This document shows positions 55,306 through 64,000 of a stretch of DNA of 64,000 nucleotides, piece after piece. Every line of letters starts with the position of its first letter. Position 1 is the stretch's first letter. The translations under genes were made by a program, and so were the position numbers. This stretch comes from Tipula vernalis (taxonomy: Eukaryota > Arthropoda > Insecta > Diptera > Tipulidae): positions 327,271,106 to 327,335,105 of the forward strand of contig OY282558.1 in the NCBI GenBank assembly GCA_958295665.1. The letters run 5' to 3'. The notes under the pieces are model-generated. The model worked only from the letters and a program-made list of their open reading frames with translations. It made no database searches and had not been told where the DNA came from.

Positions 55306-56830
55306 ATGAGTGAGAAACAAAAGAGTATCCCCATTTGTGCCTCGCGTATAAAGAAGCAAAGGGAAGCAATCTCCGTAAAAAGAAAAATGGATGTTATTCA
55401 ATGTTTTGAAAAGGGAGAAAAGGCATTTAATCCAGTTCGATAGGATTACCACCTACAACAGTATACGGACAATTTTTAAAAATTCGGAAAAAATTCGTGC
55501 GAGTGCTGCCGCGGTAACCGAAATATCTGTTGGAGTAACAACCAAGTCCAGACCAATAATTCTGGAAAAAATGGAAAAAGCACTAAGCATTTGGATAAAT
55601 GACTTAAACGAAAAAAACTTACCTGTAACCACGCTCATTATCCAACAGATAGCGACCAGTGTATTTAATCATGTAAAAAAAATGGATACTGAGGGCGATA
55701 AGAACCTCAGCTTTAGCACTAGTTCCGGATGGTTCGATAGATTTAAAAAGAGAATGCAGTTACATAATGTAAAAATTACCAGCGAATCTGCAAGTGCTGA
55801 TCTGAAAGCAGCTAAAGAATTTCCAAACAAATTTAAAGAAATAGTAACTGAAGGAGGATATACTCCTCAACAAATGTTTAACGTTGATGAGACAGGGCTA
55901 CTAAATGCTGCTCCTGGACAGAAAATGGCTAAGGATACGGGCAACGCATCTGGCGATTTTAAGCTTAAGCCGTTATTAATATACAAATCAGAAACACCAA
56001 GAGCCATGAAAAATATATCCAAGGAAACTCTTCCGGTAATTTGGCAATCTAATAAAAAGGCTTGGGTAACGGCTGGTATTTTGTCCGAATGGTTTAACCA
56101 ATATTTTTGCCCGGCAGTTAAATCATATTGTGAAAAACATAATTTAGCACATAAAGCGTTGCTACTCATCGACAATGCCGCTGGTCACCCAATTAATTTG
56201 GATGAAACGAACGATCAAACTAAAGTAATATTTTTACCACCGAATACTACTTATGTCCTTCAACCCATGAACCAAGAAGCTATTGCAGCATTTAAGAGAT
56301 ATTATTTACGTCGAATGTTTAAAAATTTAATCGATACACAGAACAACGAGTTAGAACAAGCAAATGGTAATGATATCATTCAACAAGGTATGGAGAAAAG
56401 TATGGCCTGAATGTATATCTGAGTCTGAGGACGGTGACCTAGATAATTCTGATCAACTAAACACAGAAATTTTAGTATTGGCTCATCATGTTGGGTTTAT
56501 GAATCTGATGTATCGGATATATTATGTGGAAATGAGGAACCATTAACTGATGACGAGCTAATGGAACTTTTAGCACAATGTCCCACTCAAAACGTTGACG
56601 TCGAACGAAATAATACACCGCCTGAAAGTGAATCCGTTTGACAATTTCCAATACGAAAATTATCAGAAGCACTAAGTCATATTGATCAGGCCGTAGAAAT
56701 CTTCGGGGAATATGATAATGATTCGGCAAGATTTGAATCGATAAGGAATTCAATCTATAGTAGTGTAAGCCATTCTAAAGATTTGTACGCGCAAAAAAAA
56801 CATATGTAATTTAAAGCAGAAGCCTATTGA
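55306..56830 (+). pseudogene. pogo/Tigger-type transposase, inactive
   Basis: Starts at an ATG with a CENPB/psq-type HTH (ISVKRKMDVIQCFEKGEKA), hits a stop at 55441 and continues in the next frame with VRTIFKNSEKIRASA, a second HTH region ending GWFDRFKKRM, and the DDE_1 core: MFNVDETGL, GNASGDFKLKPLLIYKSE, LLIDNAAGHP, LQPMNQEAIAAFK. The third acid normally in PMDQ is Asn here. A short deletion removes the segment before GNASGD. The tail in another frame (DDELMELLAQCPTQN) is typical of Tigger/jerky. No TIR pair located. Confidence 0.88.
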
Positions 56831-59325
56831 ATCATTTTTCAACCCAATCTTCAATAAAGACACACCAGGACCATCCTCAAATCTTAAGCTTGGTAATGTT
56901 CAAGCTACGCACTGTGAATCTCAAAATATCGGATGATTATAGCTCATTTAGAATATGTATTAAATCCATACAAATTATACATGTATATTATATGTATGTA
57001 AGTACTGTACATTTGTACATACATATTACCATTTCGTAGGACTAAATCTTTTTGTAATTTATATGATTTTAATATGTTCCGAAGATTGTAAGAGTATTTA
57101 ATCCAGTTTCGAACTGATGAGCTTATGATTATGAAAAAATCAATCTTCTCATCAGGCCGCGGCGACTGGACTGATTATACCACAATTTACATTCTATATA
57201 TACACAATGTACTCTGCGTTATGTACTAGCGAATCATACTAATACCGACAAATTCTCTTACAATTGTTCTTCTTCATGACATTCACACAGCTCTATTTCT
57301 GTGTAAGCTAATTTTACTTTAATTTTGAATGTTAATTAATTAAATCGTGTAATTTCTAATCTTTTTTAATGAATTTAAATTATTAATTTAATTTATTATT
57401 TATTTAATAAAACAAATGTGAATTAAAATAAGTAAATAAATACGCAAAAGTTTAAACTTTTTTTAAAACCAGCTTGATTTTATAAACATTTTCAGTTTCT
57501 CTGGTCTTCTCGATTTACGTTTTTCGGTTTGCGTCGCTTTATTTTGGAACGCCTCTCGACGTATACCGGGGGTTACTGATTATATTGTATTGTTCATTGA
57601 CATTGTTTAAATGTTCAGCACGATTACCTAATTTATACCGTTTAGTTTACTCTGTAAAATATCATGTGAAGTATTTCGATTAAACAATATTGCCAAGGTT
57701 TTGTTTAAAGAATTGAATTAGAATATTAAAGATCACTAATGTTAAAATTTCAAGGCTGTCGAGTTATTCTAACTGTTTTTGAAATTTAGTTTAGTAAAAT
57801 GTTATTTTGGTAACGCAAAATTAAGATTATAACTACTGTTCAAGAGCAAATTTGGTATCAAAATGTTAATTATTTATAAGTTTCTTGTGCAATTGGTTTA
57901 TTTTATCGGGGCTATTTTATTTATTTCCCTGAGAAGACTGGTGATTTGTTTAAGCTGCCCTTAACTGATTTTCTGAAAAGCCGTGGAAACATTTTCAATT
58001 TTTGTCCTTACTGCACAATGATAATAGTGTGCAAGATTCCCATCTTCTATTGTTATATAACCCTCAGGAAACGAGAAAAACTAGGAATTACTCACAGATT
58101 TAGCATTTTTGTAAAGGTCAAGATTGTACGACAGATTTTGACGTCTCTATAAACATAACCGTATAATATGTATAGATACCATTTTATAAGCATTAAAAGA
58201 TAAGAAAATCGCACATTTTTATAGGGATTATTCATACGTAACCTATAGTCATATGCCTGTAAAAATTTCATAAGATTTACATTCAATATCAACAAGCACA
58301 TTTTAATTTATTGTAAAATATTATCGAAGGTACAGATATATATAAAATATTTAAAACAGCGAATCGTGACGCAAGACGATAATTACCATAAGAAACAAAA
58401 AAAAAACGATTTTTATATGTTTGCTTCGTCGATTCCAATACAAATACAACTATTCATCTTATTACTTATCTTACTTATAACGGAACATAGACGGTTTTTT
58501 TTTTCTTCATATAAAAATTACTTTCACTCTCTACGAAAAGCGGTCGTTGCCCTACTATAACCCAGATTTGTTGAATACTCAAGGTCTATCGGTTACATAG
58601 CTGAATGTTTTACATTATTATAGTCGGTTTTATACATACAACATGTAAGTATTGTAAAATTTAATTACTTCATATTCTTAAGAGATAAAAAAATGTTATT
58701 ACCTCAGTTGGTTTCTTATTTTTTATATTTTTATATTTTACTTAAAGGTTTCAGTGGAATATTGTAAACCACATAATATGTATGTACAATGTACATACGA
58801 ATTTTGACATACTTTTCTGGTTTAGGTTAAGATTTATAATGTATTGTGACATGTGATAAAAATTGAAAACCAATCTTAACGCTTTTATCGCTATAAAAAT
58901 AACAACATTATAAAGATTTTAATTTATTTTATTAACTTAGAAAATTAAAAATTAATAAACGAGTTTTAATCGTTCTCAAATGCTAGATTTTTCTTTTGTT
59001 CTCGATTTCAGTTTCTATATTGTGATCAATTTAATGTTGGGTTTTTGGGTTAATCATTTGTTGTGATACTTTGATGACAAAGGCAAGTCTTATGGGGAAT
59101 GTGTGAATTGTAAATAATTATCTATGTAAGTAGTTCAAAAATTAGAAATTTCTCTAGAGCAAAAAAAAAATCCCAAATAAAATAAAATGAGAGCGGTAAT
59201 TAAATTGTGGGTACGTTAATTATTTAGATTGGAAGCGTTTCCTTTCACCAATTCGACATAATAAGTATAAAATGAAATAAATAAAAATAAAATAGTTATT
59301 TGTGTATCAAGAGCGCAAAGTGCCA
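56831..59325. other. AT-rich DNA, nothing recognised
   Basis: No gene, RNA or element end that I can support. Short palindromic text such as TATGTATGTAC-A-TGTACATAC occurs near 58779-58800. Confidence 0.35.
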
Positions 59326-59395
59326 GTTTGTCACGCGAGAAAGGAAATTGCTGGCCGACGGGACGGAGGCCAGCAACCTTTCGAGCGTGACAAAC
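59326..59395. repeat. GC-rich hairpin with TTTGTCACGC arms
   Basis: GTTTGTCACGC-GAGAAAGG and TTGCTGGCC on the left pair with GGCCAGCAA and CCTTTCGAGCGTGACAAAC on the right, loop GACGGGACGGA. GC-rich compared with its surroundings. Confidence 0.8.
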
Positions 59396-59634
59396 AACTT
59401 TGCGGACGTGTTTCACACTTTATTTTTCCTACAATCATTTTAAAAAATATAATAAAAAGATAATTTTGTAGTAAAATTTACTATACTGACAATACGATTT
59501 TATTTTAAGACCGACATTTTGTTCAATCGAGTAGTCAAAGATTTTTTTTATTTTTCATAAAGAAAAACAAAAATTTGGTTTGATGTTTTATACAAACATT
59601 AGTCTTTCTTAAAAATTGACGTGCGGTTCCAAGT

Positions 59635-59669
59635 TTTGTCACACGTTTCTAAGAGAAACGTGTGACAAA
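59635..59669. repeat. 16-bp perfect hairpin, TTTGTCACACG
   Basis: TTTGTCACACGTTTCT and its exact complement are separated by AAG. The outer TTTGTCAC-CG word is shared with the hairpin 240 bp to the left. Confidence 0.85.
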
Positions 59670-61319
59670 GTAATTTGTTTATTAACTGTCAAAAAAACAG
59701 ACACTTTGGGCTTTGAAAACAGAGAAAAAAAGCCTGCTTTTCACGGCGATTGTAGGAAAAAATATTTAAAAGCAAGACTTTTTAAAACTAAAACCTTTTT
59801 GACTATGCGACATCAATTACAAAGCAAAAATTAATTTCTCTCAGCCCGAAAAGTTGGTCTTTACTCCACTGCTACACTTTTGAAGTGTAAGCTGTATACT
59901 ATTGCGTTCTACTACTATGGTTTGTGTACGTACGCTTTCTATATTCAGTTTCTTTAATTAATATCATTCTAATTAAAAACAATCAACAAAATGTTGGATC
60001 GTTCGAATCTGTTTACAATTTTAACATTTGGCACGACCAACATGAAACATGAATAAATTTGTGAGAGTACAGATGTTCGTTGCCATGAAATCATTCAGCT
60101 TATTTAGCGACATTGGTAGACTGGACGAGGAAAGTGATGGTTAATATTCCAAAATTAGCAAGCAATTCAAAAGATTAGCATTAATTAACTAAAAGCCGAA
60201 AAGAAAAAACGTCTAGTAGGTGTAAGGGAAAGTGTTTTTTTACAAAATAGAAATTAGGAGTTTTAACAATAACCCAAATGCCCGCGGCATTTCTTAACTT
60301 TTCAAAGAAACAACAAAAAAATGCCAAGGGTTAGGGTACTCGATCCCTTTATCTTGAACATAAAGGCTCTCTTTGTAATCTCCTCTATTAACCGAGTATG
60401 CACATAATTTTGGCAAGCCTGCAATATAAACGGAAATTTTGACCATTTTGCTTAATTCATTATAAGCACAAACAGAAAAAACCCATTTTAATATGTAGTA
60501 TAAGCGTTACTTGTGTAGACGATAAATGAGGTATATATGTAGATGTAAACTGTTTATATTTAGATACGAGATCAATAAAACTCATGTTTGCATTTTATGT
60601 AGAAAGTTCCATATTTGAAAGTAAAAGATTAATGATAAATTTTGACGAAACTTGGTCATTAAATGTGGTTATTAAACGAATATCAAGTAACACAAGGTCA
60701 ATGTCAAGTTAGTTTTGTGGCTGATCATCTTTCTTAGTTGCATATACTTATATTTCAGCTTAATCTCTTTTTCAGTCAAATTTCGTATTATACAGATCCC
60801 GTTGTATATTGCTAATTTATGCGAAGCGAATTATGTTGCCCTCTTGTGTGAAAAAATGTTAACTATATGTCTGTCGCTATTTTGAGCGATATGATATAAC
60901 CATCGTAGTTCGAGTTGTGTTTCGGATTGCTATGTCAGCTCACATCATCGATCAAATTTAGGTTACTTAAATGTATAGGGTTTCCAAGCCTGGAATTTTA
61001 ATTTTTTTTATTTTTACAGACAAAATGGTACTACTTCATAAAATTCGTTAAATTTTTAGACAATTTTAAAAATTTGGCAGTCAAAAAATTTAGAATTTAA
61101 ACTATATAGTCCCGGCCGCACCGAGCTTTTGACCTCTTGCTCAGCCAAAGTTTGTGGTCTATTACTTAAGCCATTTTTTGTAAAAGACGTGATGATATTG
61201 TTTAAACGGCAAAATTTAAATAAAACAGAAAAAGAAGAGAAACTGAAAATCTTACAGAAAAATTTTATTATATTATAATTATATTAATAATACCGAATTT
61301 TACTGCACAAAAAATGAGG
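59670..61319. other. AT-rich DNA, nothing recognised
   Basis: No gene or repeat supported. Runs into the satellite array at 61.32 kb. Confidence 0.35.
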
Positions 61320-62028
61320 TTAGCATAGTGTTCCAGAATCTTCCGAAACTCCTTGGAATCCCATTAACATCATACGTTAATCATTTTCTTCCCAATCGGA
61401 TGAGAAATGGCTTAGTTCCACTTCCAGAAAGAACTCATAATAGAATCGCATTTGCATCATAAAAGCCGAGTACCATCCCAATTGGTTGAGAAATGGCTTA
61501 GTGGTATTAAAATTGGTCATTTTCCATAACCACATCCGGAACTCATATTGAAATCCCATTTTCATCATATAAACTGAGTTTCAACCAAATCGGTTGAGAA
61601 ATGGCTTAGTTCCAATCAATTTGGCCGTTTCCGTTATCATCAAATGAACCGAGTTCCATCGGAATCGATTGAGAAATGTCTTGGTCCTTTTCAAATTGGT
61701 AATTTTCCAGAACCACATGCGGAAACTATTATTAAAATCCCATGTTCATCATACAAACTGAGTTTCATCACAATCGGTTGAGAAATGGTTTAGTAGAAGG
61801 AAGAATGGTTTAGAACTGCTCCCGGAACTCATTTTATAATGCCATTTCCTTCGTACAAAGCGAGTTTCATCCCAATCGGTTGAGACTTAGTTCCATTCAA
61901 ATTGGTCATTTTCCAGAACCACATCCGGAACTCATATTAAAATTCCATTTTCATCATCTAAACTGAGTTTCAACCAAATCGGTTGAGAAATGGCTTAGTT
62001 CCAATCAAATTGACTGTTTCCAGAACAA
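61320..62028 (+). repeat. second satellite array, left part
   Basis: Units of about 105 bp: TTTTCCAGAACCACATCCGG, AACTCAT, AAATCCCATTTTCATCATA, GAGTTTCATC, AATCGGTTGAGAAATGGCTT, AGTTCCA-TCAAATTGG. The word order is the same as in the array at 48.1-50.0 kb, so the two satellites are homologous but far diverged. About seven units. Confidence 0.9.
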
Positions 62029-62030
62029 TA

Positions 62031-62956
62031 CTACCTTGATCAATAAGTTCCCGGAATAACCACCGTGTGGCGCTCCCATCGTTCCGATTTGAGTTCTGTT
62101 TTTTTGTTAAGTTGGTACATCTGTTGTTGATATTCCCTCTAAATCTTAGCATCATAGCTTGACATTTGCAAAAGTTACGTAGTCAAGAGTACATCTATCT
62201 CTGTGTGTGTTGGCCATTATTTACAATTTTAGAAATTATTTACAATTTTAGACATGATTTGCGAGGCTGAATCCGATCCCACCAAAAGGATCATTACTGG
62301 AGACAAGACGTGGGTTTATGAGTACGACACGCAATCCAGACATCAGGCAAGTGAATGGCGTTCACCAAAAAAATCCACGTCATTTTCAGTCAAAAAAGAA
62401 GGCAATGCTCTCGGTTTTCATGGATTACAACGGTGTAGTGCATGATGAATTTTTGCCAGAAGGCCAGACCGTAAACAAAGAGTATTATTTGGGCGTTATG
62501 AGACATTTGCGTGAAGCAATTCGCCGAAAGAGACCAGAATTGTGGGCAGAAAACTCGTGGATTTTGCACCATGATAACGCACCGTCGCACAGTGCCATCA
62601 TAATTCGTAATTTTTTGACGAAAAATGCAACAAATACCAAATATACCAAATATCCAAATATGCCACCGAATTCACCTGATTTGGCTCCCTATGACTTCTT
62701 TCTGTTCAATCGAGTTAAAAAACCATTACGGGGAACGCGTTTCAGCAGCCGAGAGGAAATAATGGAAAAATCGCCAACACATACAGAGATAGATGTACTC
62801 TTGACTACGTAACTTTTGCAAATGTCAAGCTATAACGCTAAGATTTAGAGGAAATATCAACAACAGATGTACCAACTTAACAAACAAACAGAACTCAAAT
62901 CGGAACGATAAGAGCGCCACACGGTGGTTATTCCGGGAACTTGTTGATCAAGGTAG
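62031..62956. mobile_element. mariner-like element with 184-bp TIRs
   Basis: 926 bp, ends CTACCTTGATCAA (inverted at the right), TA on both sides (62029-62030, 62957-62958). The TIRs (62031-62213 and 62773-62956) are unusually long and close to identical. Between them is part of a transposase. The element splits the satellite array; array text resumes on the right in the same orientation. Confidence 0.92.
62254..62812 (+). pseudogene. mariner-like transposase, catalytic half only
   Basis: Starts in one frame with RIITGDKTWVYEYD (first Asp), shifts near 62370, and continues VFMDYNGVVHDEFLPEGQTV, NKEYYLGVMRHLREAIRRKR, ILHHDNAPSHSA (second Asp) and PPNSPDLAPYDFFLFN (third Asp). The DNA-binding half is missing. 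A small internal repeat (KYTKYPN) stretches the usual D34D gap by about five residues. The last 13 codons lie in the right TIR. It cannot encode a working enzyme. Confidence 0.88.
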
Positions 62957-62958
62957 TA

Positions 62959-63310
62959 TTCGGAACTCAAATTAGAGTCCCATTTTCGTCAAACGAACCG
63001 AGTTCCATAGGAATCGATTGAGAAATGTATTGATCCTTTTCAAATTGGTAATTTTCCAGAACCACATGCGGAAGCTCATATTAGAACCCCATGTTCATCA
63101 TACAAACTGAGTTTCATCACAATCGGTTGAGAAATGGTTTAGTTCCATTCAAATCGACCATTTTCCAGAAGTGCACCCAAAAATCATTTTGTAATCCCAT
63201 TTTCATCGTACAAAGCGAGTTTCATCCAAATGGGTAGAGTAAAAGCTTAAATTCATTCAAATTGGCTGTTTTCAGGAAACCCTTTCCATATCTGGAACTA
63301 ATTTTGGAAT
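62959..63310 (+). repeat. second satellite array, right part
   Basis: About three more units of the 105-bp satellite in the same orientation as 61320-62028, decaying at the right (GGTAGAGTAAAAGC). Confidence 0.88.
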
Positions 63311-63442
63311 TCCTTAAAAATAACAAAAGTCACAAAACAAGAAAAATACAACGCAACAATAATTTAAAAAAAAATAAAAGAATGGGCCCAACGGAGGAGG
63401 ACCCCTAAACGACTTTTCCCGAAATCAGGTCTCGTTGCAATC

Positions 63443-63443
<1 letters not shown>

Positions 63444-63499
<56 letters not shown>
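63444..63499. repeat. (AT)n microsatellite
   Basis: About 27 uninterrupted AT units, one of the purest simple repeats in the window. Confidence 0.95.
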
Positions 63500-63504
<5 letters not shown>

Positions 63505-63950
63505 GCGAGGACAACGGTATTCACTTTGTATACAGTTGTCCGATCTTCCCTCCCTTGGGCGAAACTGAAAAATTTTCCCCATCCACGGTCGTGTAAAGTT
63601 TCTGTGATATTTTTGAAGGCAATATTATCCCATTAAGAGAGCTCTGCAGTGAACGAAACAAATGATGGGCTGGCGGTGCAAAATCAGCTTTGCCACCTTT
63701 TGCGTGATCTCACCACGCTTTGACCAAGGTATTTTTCGCTCATTATTGTGGTACGTGATCCATATTTTATCACCTGTAATTATACGTTCTTTCATTCGTG
63801 TGGTACCAAACACGGTGGTTGCTTATACGCCTGTCTTGCTCCACTCTTTGCATGATTTCATTGACTTTGTCAGTCATTGGTCGGGTCTTTTTCTTTCGTC
63901 GCCAGAAACTAGGAACTATAAATTATAACAGTTATGCAATACATGGATAC
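63500..63950 (-). pseudogene. mariner transposase scrap
   Basis: Minus-strand text ERIITGDKIWITYHNNERK and WSKRGEITQKVAK matches the first catalytic block of mariner (GDEKW-YDN) and the following PWSKRGEPAQ segment. The rest is deleted. Another subfamily than the 62.0-kb element, judged from the wording. Confidence 0.75.
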
Positions 63951-64000
63951 TCTGTTTTCATTTTGCTTTTTTTGATCATCGGCCTACTTTTCCGCGGAAT

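Noticed and set aside
57110..57180. Possible C/D-box snoRNA (TGATGA ... CTGA)
   Set aside because: The boxes are at a plausible distance but no terminal stem closes them and a C'/D' pair is missing.
58366..58560. Hydrophobic 64-residue open frame that looks like a small membrane protein
   Set aside because: AT-rich DNA gives Leu/Ile/Phe-rich frames by chance; no start context, homology or partner gene.
63662..63928. 88-residue + frame
   Set aside because: Antisense of the mariner catalytic fragment at 63.5-63.95 kb.

Overview
The window looks like an AT-rich, intron-bearing animal genome, almost certainly an insect. The evidence is the repertoire of mobile elements: mariner, PIF/Harbinger, hAT, piggyBac, a P-element/THAP9-like gene, pogo/Tigger, RTE and RNase-H-bearing LINEs, a tRNA-derived SINE and a Ty3/gypsy-type LTR element. 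A dipteran is plausible but not proven. I find no complete host gene. The only host-like coding pieces are one terminal RING-type exon (about 14.3 kb) and a broken ABCB (P-glycoprotein) half-gene that sits inside a transposon (about 53.5 kb). The region reads as a nested graveyard of mobile elements with a few young, intact insertions.

Layout. 0-4.2 kb: mostly featureless AT-rich DNA, then a truncated mariner. 4.28-7.14 kb: a structurally complete PIF/Harbinger element with 32-bp inverted ends, a TAA target duplication, an intact DDE transposase on + and an intact four-exon Myb/SANT-like partner gene on -. A long hairpin separates the two convergent genes. 7.26-7.63 kb: a tRNA-derived SINE. 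7.7-11.5 kb: a decayed minus-strand gene of a transposon-associated family, cut by a TIR element. 11.6-12.2 kb: another mariner remnant. 16.54-21.36 kb: a 4.8-kb hAT element (8-bp target duplication, three frame breaks) inserted in an older IS630/Tc1-like gene. 22.6-23.7 kb: a tandem repeat and a MITE. 26.5-27.4 kb: two foldback MITEs placed back to back on a shared CAG site. 27.90-31.35 kb: a young LTR element with LTRs identical by eye; its single ORF joins gag-protease to the integrase C-terminus, with RT, RNase H and the integrase core missing. 32.41-34.95 kb: a full-length but dead piggyBac. 35.2-40.2 kb: one old LINE split by a Harbinger-type MITE, a 5'-truncated RTE LINE and a block holding an RNase H LINE. 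40.46 kb: a solo LTR related to the 27.9-kb element.

43.1-50.7 kb holds a broken P-element/THAP9-like gene. A 4.7-kb hAT-type foldback element (8-bp target duplication) lies in its first intron, and the foldback's body is two large satellite arrays in opposite orientation. 52.86-54.61 kb: a 1.75-kb element with 46-bp inverted ends carrying the ABCB fragment. 55.3-56.8 kb: a dead Tigger. 61.3-63.3 kb: a second satellite array, related to the one in the foldback, split by a 926-bp mariner-like element with TIRs of about 184 bp. 63.5-63.95 kb: one more mariner remnant.

How the parts work together: there is no host operon or pathway here. The interactions are transposase with partner (Harbinger), element with target (shared CAG, TAA, TTAA and 8-bp duplications) and gene capture (ABCB). 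All identifications come from reading motifs and repeats by eye; no database search was run.
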